A stretch of 64,000 bases of DNA, taken from assembly GCA_937997635.1 (NCBI GenBank), contig CALLFA010000008.1, forward strand, positions 1 to 64,000, read 5' to 3'. Positions within the stretch are counted from its first letter, which is position 1; the number at the start of each line of letters is the position of its first letter. The notes beneath the pieces are model-generated. The model did not search any database. It worked only from the letters and a program-made list of their open reading frames with translations, and was not told the origin of the DNA. The translations under genes were made by a program, and so were the position numbers. Of this stretch, positions 45,236-54,126 are shown piece by piece. The stretch comes from an uncultured Saprospiraceae bacterium (lineage in GTDB: Bacteria; Bacteroidota; Bacteroidia; Chitinophagales; Saprospiraceae).

Positions 45236-47491
45236 TTATAAATTCAACCAATAATTAAGCTTCAGGACGATGGACCGACTTTTAGGTCCCCACTGCTCAA
45301 TCGCATAATTATCCGTATAGACCAAAAACAAATCAGACAATGGTTGGAACCTCCATTGGAATCGGCTGTTGATATTGAAATTGTCAGCTTGCGTATTGTA
45401 TTGCACGAAAGTTGTCCAAAATAAATCGCGGTTAAAATTTATCTCTAGTTGTGGTCCAATAAGTAGAAGAGTGGAATTGCCAATGCTTTCATTTTCTACA
45501 GACAGTTCACCATCGAAATTTAATTCATTGGCTTCAAAATTGATCCCAAAATTTAACCACGGTTGTTGCCGGTAATTTAATGATGCCGTTACATTTTTCA
45601 ATGTGCCATTATAAAATCCTCCAATGCTCCCTCCTACTGAATAGTTAAAGTCTTTTCTCACGTCTGATTGGTATTCTAGCTCAAACTCATTCCACTGATA
45701 GCTATCTGCTGGAAGTGGATTATCTGTGAAGGTAAATGGGAATAATAATCTTGCATACCTTGGGCTAAATCTTGCACTGATTCGACTTGTATTTGCCAAT
45801 GCCAGGTCATAGCCCAACCTAACTGTATAATTAAATACCTGATTGGTTTCCCTATCCAAATCGCCAATATTGGTAAAGCTAAAGACATGTTGATTTATGA
45901 CATCATTTTCTGGAAAAAGACTGTAACTCAGATTTGAAAATAAATGGTCGTAGCCGATCTGTATGACTTCACCTCTCACTGCATCGAACTGATTTTTTTG
46001 TTGGAAAAAAGCCATGTCGTCCGCATAGTTAACACCTATACCAGCAAAATTGATATAGAACCTCAAATTTTCATTACCAAGCTGTGCGATTAGATGATAG
46101 TATGCATTTTTATTACTCACAGCATCGCTGAATGACAAACTGTAAGCAGCTGCAAATCTATTATATCCATTTTGAGAATTATAATCAAACTCCAAGCCCA
46201 TATTTCTCATATAGTCGTTCTCTACAAATTCACCGTCGAGGAATCCTGCTCGGTTATGGAAAAACCCTTTTAGAACAGTACGGCCAAAAAGTCGATGAGT
46301 GACAGCAAGAGCACTATAATTATTCCCTGGATTAGAATCTTCAGATCCAGTATGTAAATTCATCAACCCAATACGGGTATCTTTAGTGAGATTACCAGAA
46401 AGTCTGGCTCCATATAATATTGGTATCGCAGAGCCATCGTCATTCAACCCTAATTTTCTGGAGAAAAATGGTCTCATGGGAGGGATTCCAAAGTCTGAAA
46501 AAATACCACTGTTCTCTACAAAGAAAATACGTTGTTCTGGAAATCTGATGTTAACATTGGTCAAATTTGTTACTTGACGATCGACATCTACCTGTGAAAA
46601 ATCTGGATTGACAGTGACATCCAGATTAAGACTGCTCGTTAAAGCAATTTTAGCATCAACACCAACTTGAACATTATTATCGGCTGGAGTTTCATTTTGA
46701 AAGTCTTTCACCGTAGACGCTAGTGTATACGGTATGAGTGCAATATTACTTTTCGCTTTCTTCGGAACTTCATCCCAGATGAGCGATCCATTATATCCAA
46801 GATCAGGACCAAAAAACTGTCTAGGTACAGGTGTCCACGCTTGAAAACTATTGGTGTAGGTATTCCCTCGATTAAACTGCACTCCCCAGACTTTACTTTG
46901 GCCATAACGAAGGGTCTTAAAAGGAATTGCAATTTCAATTATATAATGATCGTCATGTAAGCTTGTTTCACATTGCCATTTATTATTCCATGCACTGTTG
47001 AAACCATTGTTTCCACCTCCATTTCTGGTCCCAAGGTTGCCTGACAGTTCGGTATCAAACTGCACACCTGAAGAGTTGGTAGCAAATCCGACACCATTGG
47101 TTCTTTCATTGCCTGGATCAAAGGAGACCATAAAGGTATCACCGTCCCAAAAGGAATTCCCATCTCGTTTTAAAGAAGTAACTAAATAAGGAGACTTGCC
47201 TTTACAGATTGCAGCGACATAAATGAAACGATCATCATAGGTCATCATGACAGTCGTTTGATCTTCTTGTTCTACTACTTTGTTATCAATAGGTGTGATG
47301 TAAAAAAAGTCGGTGGCTTCTTGTGCTTCTGCCCATATACCTTCACTGAGTACACCATCTACTTTCATTGGTTCATTAGCTCGCTTGATGTGGTACTGAT
47401 AGTCCTCCCGAAGTTTGATGCCATCTTGCGCTGTCAGGGCAGACAGATTCACAAAAAGTAGCATAATTATCCAGCAATATGACTTTTTCAT
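45236..47491 (-). CDS. CBM9-like / DUF5916 outer-membrane barrel protein
   Basis: A 751-aa protein with a signal peptide (about 1-21). Residues ~35-220 resemble a family 9 carbohydrate-binding-like domain (MKVDGVLSEGIWAEAQ, YDDRFIYVAAICKG, WDGDTFMVSFDPG). The rest matches DUF5916, with the core DVTVNPDFSQVDVDRQVTNLTNVNIRFPEQRIFFVENSGIF, followed by alternating amphipathic strands to a C-terminal KLNYWLNL, consistent with a beta-barrel in the outer membrane. Function is unknown in the family. It has no close operon partner here: the next gene downstream begins 229 bp away beyond the remnant. Confidence 0.85.
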   Translation of the reverse strand: MKKSYCWIIMLLFVNLSALTAQDGIKLREDYQYHIKRANEPMKVDGVLSEGIWAEAQEATDFFYITPIDNKVVEQEDQTTVMMTYDDRFIYVAAICKGKSPYLVTSLKRDGNSFWDGDTFMVSFDPGNERTNGVGFATNSSGVQFDTELSGNLGTRNGGGNNGFNSAWNNKWQCETSLHDDHYIIEIAIPFKTLRYGQSKVWGVQFNRGNTYTNSFQAWTPVPRQFFGPDLGYNGSLIWDEVPKKAKSNIALIPYTLASTVKDFQNETPADNNVQVGVDAKIALTSSLNLDVTVNPDFSQVDVDRQVTNLTNVNIRFPEQRIFFVENSGIFSDFGIPPMRPFFSRKLGLNDDGSAIPILYGARLSGNLTKDTRIGLMNLHTGSEDSNPGNNYSALAVTHRLFGRTVLKGFFHNRAGFLDGEFVENDYMRNMGLEFDYNSQNGYNRFAAAYSLSFSDAVSNKNAYYHLIAQLGNENLRFYINFAGIGVNYADDMAFFQQKNQFDAVRGEVIQIGYDHLFSNLSYSLFPENDVINQHVFSFTNIGDLDRETNQVFNYTVRLGYDLALANTSRISARFSPRYARLLFPFTFTDNPLPADSYQWNEFELEYQSDVRKDFNYSVGGSIGGFYNGTLKNVTASLNYRQQPWLNFGINFEANELNFDGELSVENESIGNSTLLLIGPQLEINFNRDLFWTTFVQYNTQADNFNINSRFQWRFQPLSDLFLVYTDNYAIEQWGPKSRSIVLKLNYWLNL

Positions 47492-47592
47492 TATGTACGT
47501 GCTATTGAAAATAAAAATGCAAATATCGTCATTTCCTTACTATAGCTACGTCTTTTGGACTTCTTTATTAGCTCTTTTATTAATAACTAGCA

Positions 47593-47680
47593 ATACCCCA
47601 AAGGGGTATCATCAACAGAGAGCGACAGAGTCCCTCGCTGTTGCGATGACTCGACGAGGAGTCCCAAAGGGACGACCTTT
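47593..47680. repeat. Hairpin-rich intergenic element
   Basis: A stretch between two minus-strand genes holds three nested or neighbouring inverted repeats: ATACCCC-AAA-GGGGTAT at 47593-47609 (perfect 7-bp arms), a GCGACAG/CTGTTGC pair around 47622-47645, and GTCCC-AAA-GGGAC at 47661-47673. Its base composition is more GC-rich than the surroundings. It looks like a dispersed repetitive element rather than a gene. Confidence 0.5.
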
Positions 47681-47726
47681 TTGATTTGCAATTACCTAAG
47701 GCATTAATCCGTTGAAAATTGAATGA

Positions 47727-48710
47727 TCAATACACGCCTCGCACAAATTGATGCACATCATTCTGATAAAATTCTGCTAATTTTTTATGCATAGAATCGC
47801 CGAGTGGTTGCAATGATTCAGCGACAACATTGGATGCGACTTGATCTGGGAGACTGGCACCCGGAATAATTGTTGTGACTGCATCATGATCTAAAATCCA
47901 TCTTAGTGTGAAATCAACCATAGTCATCCCTTCTGGTTTCATAGATTTCAATGCATCAGTTAGCTGAACGCCTTTCTCGAAAGGTAACCCACTGAAAGTC
48001 TCTCCAACATTAAACGCTTGGCCGTCCTTATTAAAATTACGGTGGTCATTATCGGGGAAAGTACTTGCTGTTGTATACTTGCCAGCAAGCAAGCCACTAG
48101 CAAGTGGCAAACGAACAATAATCCCTACTCCCTTTTCTAAAGCTATAGGTAAAAGTCTCTCTAATGGCTTTTGTCTAAAGACATTAAATATGATTTGAAG
48201 TGATTGCAAGCCATCTTGTTCCATACATAATATGCCGTCATCAACAGCTTCAACACTTGCACCAAAATAACGGATAAGTCCTTCTTCTTGAATTTCTCTT
48301 AACCAATCAAATATATTCCCTTCTCGGATGATATTCATCGGAATGCAATGCAATTGTAGCAAGTCAAGATGATCCATTTGAAGTCTTTGGAGAGAATCAT
48401 CTACACATCTTCTCAAAGAGTCCTTTGTATAATTGTCAGGAGCGACATCTGGTCGCTTGCCATATTTTGTTGCCACTTTTATATTGTGGTCCTTTCCTTT
48501 CAGAAACTCGCCTATAAGTGTTTCGCTTCGACCAGCACCATAAATATCAGCGGTATCAAAAAAGGTGACCCCTTTATCAACCGCCGTCTGTAAAATATCA
48601 AAAGCCATACTTTCCTCAACAAAATCGCCCCAAGCACTGCCCAATTGCCAACAACCTAGGCCTATCTCTGTAATATCTAGTCCTTGTTTACCTAATACTC
48701 TTGTTTTCAT
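47727..48710 (-). CDS. Aldo/keto reductase
   Basis: A 327-aa NADPH-dependent oxidoreductase. The ATG at 48708-48710 is used; a TTG 14 codons earlier only adds non-conserved residues. The catalytic tetrad is visible: D52 and Y57 in FFDTADIYGAGRSE, K82 in VATKYGKR and H121 in LLQLHC. GLIRYFGAS and the C-terminal TTIIPGAS...VASNV are the cofactor-phosphate region. It belongs to the general AKR group of sugar or aldehyde reductases; the substrate is not evident. The gene stands alone between hairpin elements. Confidence 0.92.
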   Translation of the reverse strand: MKTRVLGKQGLDITEIGLGCWQLGSAWGDFVEESMAFDILQTAVDKGVTFFDTADIYGAGRSETLIGEFLKGKDHNIKVATKYGKRPDVAPDNYTKDSLRRCVDDSLQRLQMDHLDLLQLHCIPMNIIREGNIFDWLREIQEEGLIRYFGASVEAVDDGILCMEQDGLQSLQIIFNVFRQKPLERLLPIALEKGVGIIVRLPLASGLLAGKYTTASTFPDNDHRNFNKDGQAFNVGETFSGLPFEKGVQLTDALKSMKPEGMTMVDFTLRWILDHDAVTTIIPGASLPDQVASNVVAESLQPLGDSMHKKLAEFYQNDVHQFVRGVY

Positions 48711-48753
48711 ATGGTTTGGATGTTTGTTTAAAAGTAGCAACAATTCTGACAAT

Positions 48754-48792
48754 AAAAAAGGCCCTCAATTATCAATTGAGGACCTTTTTTTT
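48754..48792. terminator. Terminator, minus strand, probably bidirectional
   Basis: AAAAAGGCCCTCAATT-ATC-AATTGAGGACCTTTTTT forms a strong stem (one mismatch) with A and T runs on both sides. It lies 16 bp after the stop codon of the DUF2911 gene and also just before the aldo/keto reductase gene. Confidence 0.8.
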
Positions 48793-48807
48793 ATTCGATG
48801 TAGAAGC

Positions 48808-49665
48808 TTACATAGCTGCCTTCGCCCATTTGGCGATGTTGTTTTTATTGATTTTAATGTAGTCCATGTTACCAGCTGTTTCAGCTAATGCTAAAGACTT
48901 TTCAGCAGCTTCAATTGCTTTTTTGTATTTACCCATTTTTGCTAAAACTTCAGCTTCTTGTCTTACTTGCCAGAAACCAGGTTTCTCGCCATGTGTTCTT
49001 TTCTGAATATAAGACAATGCTTGCTCAAGGTTTTCACCTTTGTTAGCCATGTATACACCAGCAGAATAGTAATCGTTAGCTGTAGGTCCAGCTAGTGTCT
49101 TTTCTATTGAAGCCATTGCTTGCTCATCAGTATTTACACCAATCTTTACAGGTACTACTGTATTTCCCCAGATTAATTCTAACACACCTGAATTACTTTT
49201 TAACTCATCAAATGAGATTAAAAATGTTTCCAATTCGAATGGCATTTTTTGTGGTGTTACACTAACAACTGCAGCTGCTGTTGCTTCACCATAACCACCA
49301 GCACTATTTGTGGTGTGTGGAAAAAAGTGAACATCCCAGCTAGTCGCACCTGGAGTTGTGAATAATGCATATGAACCAGCTTCTAAAGCTTCACCTTCTA
49401 CTGTAACATCGTCACCGAAAGTAATTTTAGTAGCGGCATTTGCTCCTGTTCTCCAAACTTTTCCAAAAGGTACTAACCCGTCAGCTGAGAAAAGAGTTCT
49501 TCCTTTCATACTTGGACGTGAGTATTCGATAGTAACATCTGTTAGTCCAACAGTCTGCGTGACTACGCTCTTTGGACTTGGCGCTGGAGTTTTAATTTGA
49601 GCATTTAAATCAATAGTAAGCGCAGTAATTGCACATAGTACTAGTGTTAAAACTAAATTTTTCAT
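48808..49665 (-). CDS. DUF2911 secreted protein with TPR-like C-terminus
   Basis: A 285-aa secreted protein. The signal peptide is MKNLVLTLVLCAITALTIDLNAQ. Residues ~24-170 are the DUF2911 domain, with the typical SPKSVVTQTVGLTDVTIEYSRP, GKVWRTGANAATKITF and SYALFTTPG. The C-terminal ~90 residues (ANDYYSAGVYMANKGENLEQAL, AEVLAKMGKYKKAIEAAEKSL) look like two tetratricopeptide-type helical pairs. Function unknown, probably periplasmic. It has its own promoter-like element and terminator. Confidence 0.9.
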   Translation of the reverse strand: MKNLVLTLVLCAITALTIDLNAQIKTPAPSPKSVVTQTVGLTDVTIEYSRPSMKGRTLFSADGLVPFGKVWRTGANAATKITFGDDVTVEGEALEAGSYALFTTPGATSWDVHFFPHTTNSAGGYGEATAAAVVSVTPQKMPFELETFLISFDELKSNSGVLELIWGNTVVPVKIGVNTDEQAMASIEKTLAGPTANDYYSAGVYMANKGENLEQALSYIQKRTHGEKPGFWQVRQEAEVLAKMGKYKKAIEAAEKSLALAETAGNMDYIKINKNNIAKWAKAAM

Positions 49666-49700
49666 GAATGTGTGATTTATTTGATATTATAAATATTTCG

Positions 49701-49708
49701 CAAAAATA
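49701..49708 (-). promoter_or_regulatory. Candidate -7 element for the DUF2911 gene
   Basis: On the minus strand TATTTTTG fits TAnnTTTG, 36 bp before the ATG. No clear -33 element. Confidence 0.4.
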
Positions 49709-49769
49709 CCCCTAAACTTCTGATAATCATTAAGGATTGAGAGCATAAATACGTTAAAAAAATACTAAT

Positions 49770-49804
49770 AAAGGGGCTGCAGTCAAGACTGCAACCCCTT
49801 TTCT
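49770..49804 (-). terminator. Terminator of the TonB/OmpA fusion gene
   Basis: AAAGGGG-C-TGCAGT-CAAG-ACTGCA-A-CCCCTTTT is a long stem with one internal mismatch, 25 bp after the stop codon of the minus-strand TonB-type gene. Confidence 0.8.
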
Positions 49805-49828
49805 ATTATAAATAAGCCTTTTACCTGC

Positions 49829-52800
49829 TTAGTTATTTCTTATGATAAACTCAACTCTTCTGTTTAGCGCCCTTCCTGCAGCTGTATTATTATCAGCAAC
49901 TGGGTACTCTTCGCCTAAACCACTTGTAGATACTCTAGAGATATCAATGCCTTTGGACACTAAATAGTCTCTTACAGCGTCTGCTCTCTTTTGAGACAAT
50001 TGTCTGTTATTTTCAGCAGCACCTTGAGAATCTGTGTGCCCTTGTATCAAGATGTTGATATCAGGATATTGATTCAAGGTCGCTACAGCTTGATCCATAA
50101 GCGCATATGACTCTTTCTTAAATGTAGCTGCAGATGAATTAAATTTCAATCCTTGCAAACTTGAGTTAAAGCTTCTTGAGATTTCTGCATTTCTGACTTT
50201 GATTGCTTCAGCGGCAGCAGCTGCTTTCATCTTAGCTTCTTCTTCAGCTTTCATTTTCGCTTCTTCAGCAGCTTTCATCTTAGCTTCTTCTTCGGCTTTG
50301 GCTTTAGCCTCAGCTTCAGCTTTAGCTTTTCGAGCTGCTTCTGCTGCTGCTTTCTGTCTTTTCTCAGCTTCCATTTTGGCTTTTTTCTCAGCCTCCATTC
50401 TAGCTTGTTCAGCGGCTTCCATTCTTGCTTTTTCTTCAGCAGCAGCCTTAGCTGCCATATCGGCCTCACTCATTGGACAACCTTTGAATTTTTTAAGACC
50501 AGCAATATTTGGACAAGCGTCCTTAAAGTCTCTAACGCCATCTCCATCCGTATCCAATCGTTTATTTATCTTAGGTGCACCGATTGTTACACCTACAGGT
50601 ACAGTCTCTCCTGGTCCAAACTCATTACTTAGAGATTTAGATCTAATAGGCGTACTTCTACCAAATAAATATCTAAGCCCAACTTGCATTTGCCATCTGG
50701 AACTTTGGATACCAGCATCATCTATACCTATTGCTGTATTGTTGTCAGGGACACCACCGAAGGTAAATGTTGGTGTATTTGTATCATCCATAAACCCTTC
50801 AAAATCTAGTAACTGAAAACTCTGACCCACAAATCTTCTTCTCCCCCAGTCCTTATTCAATAAATTTGTGAAATTAAATACGTCCAATGAAAATTGGAAT
50901 GTATGTTTCATTCCACCAGCATTTAAATTAAAATCCTGTAATAATTTCATGTCTATGACGTGACTAGCGGGACCTCTTGATTCATTTCTTGCTGCATAAC
51001 CTCCTCGGATTGTAGATAAATAAGGATCAGACTCAATGAATTGATCTAAATCTGCCCATTGCTGTGCAGCAGTTCTGTTACCATCATCAACCAAAACAAT
51101 ATCATTTTGATTCAATGGAACATATATCAACGATCTTTCTCTCGAATCTTCGACATTCAAATTTCCATTATCATTATATATATAAGAATATGGTCGACCT
51201 GATTGTCCTTCGTAAAACAAACTGATTGTCGTTCTTAGACTTTCTCCTAACCAGTTGGCAGCATAAGTACCTATACCCAAAACTCTGTGTCCTTGTGAAA
51301 AATCAGACCTTGACAACGGTTGATCAACATTTCTACCGTTCACTGTATGCAAGCCTCTCCATTGAGAAGAATTCTGTGATGATGTACCATCAAAGATTGT
51401 AAATGCATCACCAAATGAATATGCCAAACTACCACTAAACCCATCGGTGAATTGTTTAGCAATAGAAGCTGTCAAATTGTAGGTATATCCTTCAGAAGTG
51501 TTAGATGCTAATAATATTCTACCATATGTATCATCAATTTCATCTCTTCTGTTGTACAGATTTCTATCGTCTCCAGTACCAGTTAATCGTTCTACAGCAG
51601 GTTTTAAATTGACATTTTCGTATAAAACATTTTGAAGAGTCTTGTTATAAATCGCATCAAAGTTTGCAATAAACCCATTACCTAATTTGTGATCGACAGC
51701 AGCATTTATTTTTAGTACCTGTGGCAATTTAAAATCAGATGCAAATAAATCTACTGTGCCATTAGGAGTAGGATTATTAATGTCAACTTCTCCTGGAGGT
51801 TGAGCATTGATGTTAGGTTCAAATACTTGATCGAAACAACAAGTGAATCCTGCATTAAAACCATAATTATTATAAGCACCACCTGGCCATACAAGAGGCA
51901 CTCTACTTGTGAATACACCTACACCGCCTCTTAATTGAGTCGTTTGTGTACCAGTCAAATCTAGGTTGAATCCTACTCTTGGAGAAAAGGCAAATTGGGT
52001 GCCTATGAAATCCCCTACTCTAGCACCTTGTAAATCATAACCAAAAGATTCGATTAAAGGAGCAGTAGTATTATTAAACTGATCATTAGTCGGAGTATCA
52101 CTAAATGAAGGAATATCTAATCTTATTCCAGCAGTTAATTTAAATCGCTCACTTACCTGGATCTCATCTTGTACATAAAAGCCAAATTGTGCTCCTGTAA
52201 ATGAAGCAATCGCACCTGAATCATCACCAACTTCATTATCTACTAAAGAGAACACGCGCTGGTAAAATCCTGCAGGCTGATCAGTAAGAAAATCGTTTAA
52301 GCTGTTGTAATTATATTCACCGTAATTAAACGCCAAGAATAAGTTATCTACACTATAAAATTCATTGTGCGTACCTAAAGTGAAGGTATGCTTACCCTTA
52401 TAGATTTCGAAATTATTCGTTAATGTAAATATATCTTGATTCAATAAATTTGCTGTGGAAAAACGCTCCGAACCAAAAGTGATATCAGCACCATTGCCAT
52501 CATCAATCTGAACCCACGGAAACGGTTGGCCATTAGGATCACGGTCATCTCTTACAGCCGTATATCCTATAATCAAGTTATTAGCAAATCTTGAGCCTAT
52601 GACTGAATTCAATTCAACAGATGACGTATTTGTCGTTGTGACGAAAGCTTCAGAAGCATTGCTGTAAAATATATCTCTCGCATTTGATTGTCCACCTTCA
52701 ATATTATCAGCTGTCACAAATGAGTGCTTCAAAGTCAATTTATGTGCTTGACTTAAATTGAAATCAAGTCTTCCAGTAAATTTTGTACTGGACAATGTCG

Positions 52801-53863
52801 TAGCATTATCTGTAAATGAACCTGGATCATATCCGAATCCATTCAATTTACTTTCTAAAGCAGCAAGATCAGCTAAAGAGCTAGTCCCTTGGTAATCAGC
52901 AAAATCAAATGGTAATGGAATATTATCATTTTGGAATTCGCCATTAACAAAGAAAAAGATTTTGTCTTTCTTCAACGGACCACCTAATCTAAACCCCGTT
53001 GTATTGGCTGAGAAATCTGCTAATCGAGTTCTTTCTCTAGTGTCATCGTCTGTGGGTGTTTTACCAGCTAGATTTTGATTCCTGATAAAGGTATACACCG
53101 AGCCTTCAAAATCATTAGACCCAGATCTTGTGATGGCGTTTATCGCACCACCTGCAAATCCACCTTGTCTCACATCAAAAGGAGCTAAAGAGATTTGGAA
53201 TTCTGAAATGGCATCGACAGAGAATGGTGAAACACCAGTCTGACCTCCATTGGTACCTGAACCAGCAAGACCAAAAACATCGTTGTTTACAGCTCCATCG
53301 ATATAAATCGCATTGTATCTGTTGTTGACACCATTAAGCGAGATAGAAAAACCATCATTGCCCTCAGTGACTGTAGCTTGAGGTGTGACTCTGGCAAAAT
53401 CGCCAATTGCTCTAGCTACTGTTGGCAAGACCGCAATTTGCGCTTCGTTTACAGTAGTCTCAGCACCTGTTCTGTTGCCATCAAAAATGTCGCCCCGACT
53501 AGAAACGATCGCAATTTCTTCGAGCGTCACAGCAGCTTCTGACATTTGTGTACTGATTCGATAGGTTTGTCCTAAATCTAAGAAGACATTGTTTCTGACG
53601 ACTTCTTCATAACCAGTATAGCTAATGGTTACTGTGTAAGGCCCTCCTACTCTCATATTGGCAATACGTACATAACCATCAAGGTCAGTTGTATTTCCGT
53701 AGAATGAACCTGTTGGTGTGTGGACAGCAGTGACATTGGCGCCAATCAATGGACTACCACTATCGTCCGTAATCCGTCCATTTATAGACGAACTCGTCAC
53801 CCCTTGTGCATACATGCCTGCTACGCATAACAACATGCAGCATGCAAGAATTAGTTTTTTCAT
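49829..53863 (-). CDS. TonB-dependent receptor with TSP3, coiled-coil and OmpA domains
   Basis: A 1344-aa outer-membrane protein of unusual make-up. Signal peptide (1-19); carboxypeptidase-regulatory-like domain (about 25-115); a TonB plug of the Oar kind (about 125-240, AQIAVLPTVARAIGDFAR, GGQTGVSPFSVDAISEF); and a long beta-barrel ending near LRYLFGR. Then come a thrombospondin type 3-like motif RLDTDGDGVRDFKDACPN (about 1102-1130), a 92-residue Ala/Lys/Glu helix (1131-1222), and an OmpA-type peptidoglycan-binding domain (1223-1344) with GHTDSQG, NRQLSQKRADAVRDYL and GRALNRRVEF. TonB receptors normally end at the last barrel strand. Here the tail should lie in the periplasm and tether the barrel to the wall (inference). 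Confidence 0.9.
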   Translation of the reverse strand: MKKLILACCMLLCVAGMYAQGVTSSSINGRITDDSGSPLIGANVTAVHTPTGSFYGNTTDLDGYVRIANMRVGGPYTVTISYTGYEEVVRNNVFLDLGQTYRISTQMSEAAVTLEEIAIVSSRGDIFDGNRTGAETTVNEAQIAVLPTVARAIGDFARVTPQATVTEGNDGFSISLNGVNNRYNAIYIDGAVNNDVFGLAGSGTNGGQTGVSPFSVDAISEFQISLAPFDVRQGGFAGGAINAITRSGSNDFEGSVYTFIRNQNLAGKTPTDDDTRERTRLADFSANTTGFRLGGPLKKDKIFFFVNGEFQNDNIPLPFDFADYQGTSSLADLAALESKLNGFGYDPGSFTDNATTLSSTKFTGRLDFNLSQAHKLTLKHSFVTADNIEGGQSNARDIFYSNASEAFVTTTNTSSVELNSVIGSRFANNLIIGYTAVRDDRDPNGQPFPWVQIDDGNGADITFGSERFSTANLLNQDIFTLTNNFEIYKGKHTFTLGTHNEFYSVDNLFLAFNYGEYNYNSLNDFLTDQPAGFYQRVFSLVDNEVGDDSGAIASFTGAQFGFYVQDEIQVSERFKLTAGIRLDIPSFSDTPTNDQFNNTTAPLIESFGYDLQGARVGDFIGTQFAFSPRVGFNLDLTGTQTTQLRGGVGVFTSRVPLVWPGGAYNNYGFNAGFTCCFDQVFEPNINAQPPGEVDINNPTPNGTVDLFASDFKLPQVLKINAAVDHKLGNGFIANFDAIYNKTLQNVLYENVNLKPAVERLTGTGDDRNLYNRRDEIDDTYGRILLASNTSEGYTYNLTASIAKQFTDGFSGSLAYSFGDAFTIFDGTSSQNSSQWRGLHTVNGRNVDQPLSRSDFSQGHRVLGIGTYAANWLGESLRTTISLFYEGQSGRPYSYIYNDNGNLNVEDSRERSLIYVPLNQNDIVLVDDGNRTAAQQWADLDQFIESDPYLSTIRGGYAARNESRGPASHVIDMKLLQDFNLNAGGMKHTFQFSLDVFNFTNLLNKDWGRRRFVGQSFQLLDFEGFMDDTNTPTFTFGGVPDNNTAIGIDDAGIQSSRWQMQVGLRYLFGRSTPIRSKSLSNEFGPGETVPVGVTIGAPKINKRLDTDGDGVRDFKDACPNIAGLKKFKGCPMSEADMAAKAAAEEKARMEAAEQARMEAEKKAKMEAEKRQKAAAEAARKAKAEAEAKAKAEEEAKMKAAEEAKMKAEEEAKMKAAAAAEAIKVRNAEISRSFNSSLQGLKFNSSAATFKKESYALMDQAVATLNQYPDINILIQGHTDSQGAAENNRQLSQKRADAVRDYLVSKGIDISRVSTSGLGEEYPVADNNTAAGRALNRRVEFIIRNN

Positions 53864-53988
53864 GAATTAAAATTAAGCTGATTAGTATTGAATATATTAA
53901 TATGACTTATCAGAAATTGGGATTTAAGAATGCAGTGACAGCATAAAAGTGTAGTTTCTTTAAATCAGCGACCAAACCGATTGTAGGT

Positions 53989-53996
53989 CAAATATA
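53989..53996 (-). promoter_or_regulatory. Candidate -7 element for the TonB/OmpA gene
   Basis: TATATTTG on the minus strand fits TAnnTTTG, 126 bp before the start codon, implying a fairly long leader. No clear -33 element. Confidence 0.35.
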
Positions 53997-54063
53997 ATGA
54001 TAGAATATTATATGTACTTATTGCAGAAGATTAATTTAAATAAAAGTTCAAACTAATTTGCAC

Positions 54064-54096
54064 AAAAAAAGCCCTGAAAACGAACATTTTCAGGGC
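54064..54096 (-). terminator. dnaK terminator
   Basis: GCCCTGAAAA (54071-54080) pairs perfectly with TTTTCAGGGC (54087-54096) across a 6-base loop, preceded on the plus strand by a run of seven A (54064-54070) that becomes the U-tract of the minus-strand transcript. It is 30 bp after the dnaK stop. Confidence 0.85.
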
Positions 54097-54126
54097 AATT
54101 CTTTATCTGTTTGAGTTAACTACTAG

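Noticed and set aside
47415-47684. 89-aa plus-strand ORF overlapping the DUF5916 gene start
   Set aside because: Runs antisense through a real gene and then through the hairpin element; no protein-like features of its own.
50199-50816. Long plus-strand ORF of Ala/Ser/Phe runs opposite the TonB/OmpA gene
   Set aside because: It is the antisense reading of the Ala/Lys/Glu helix codons.
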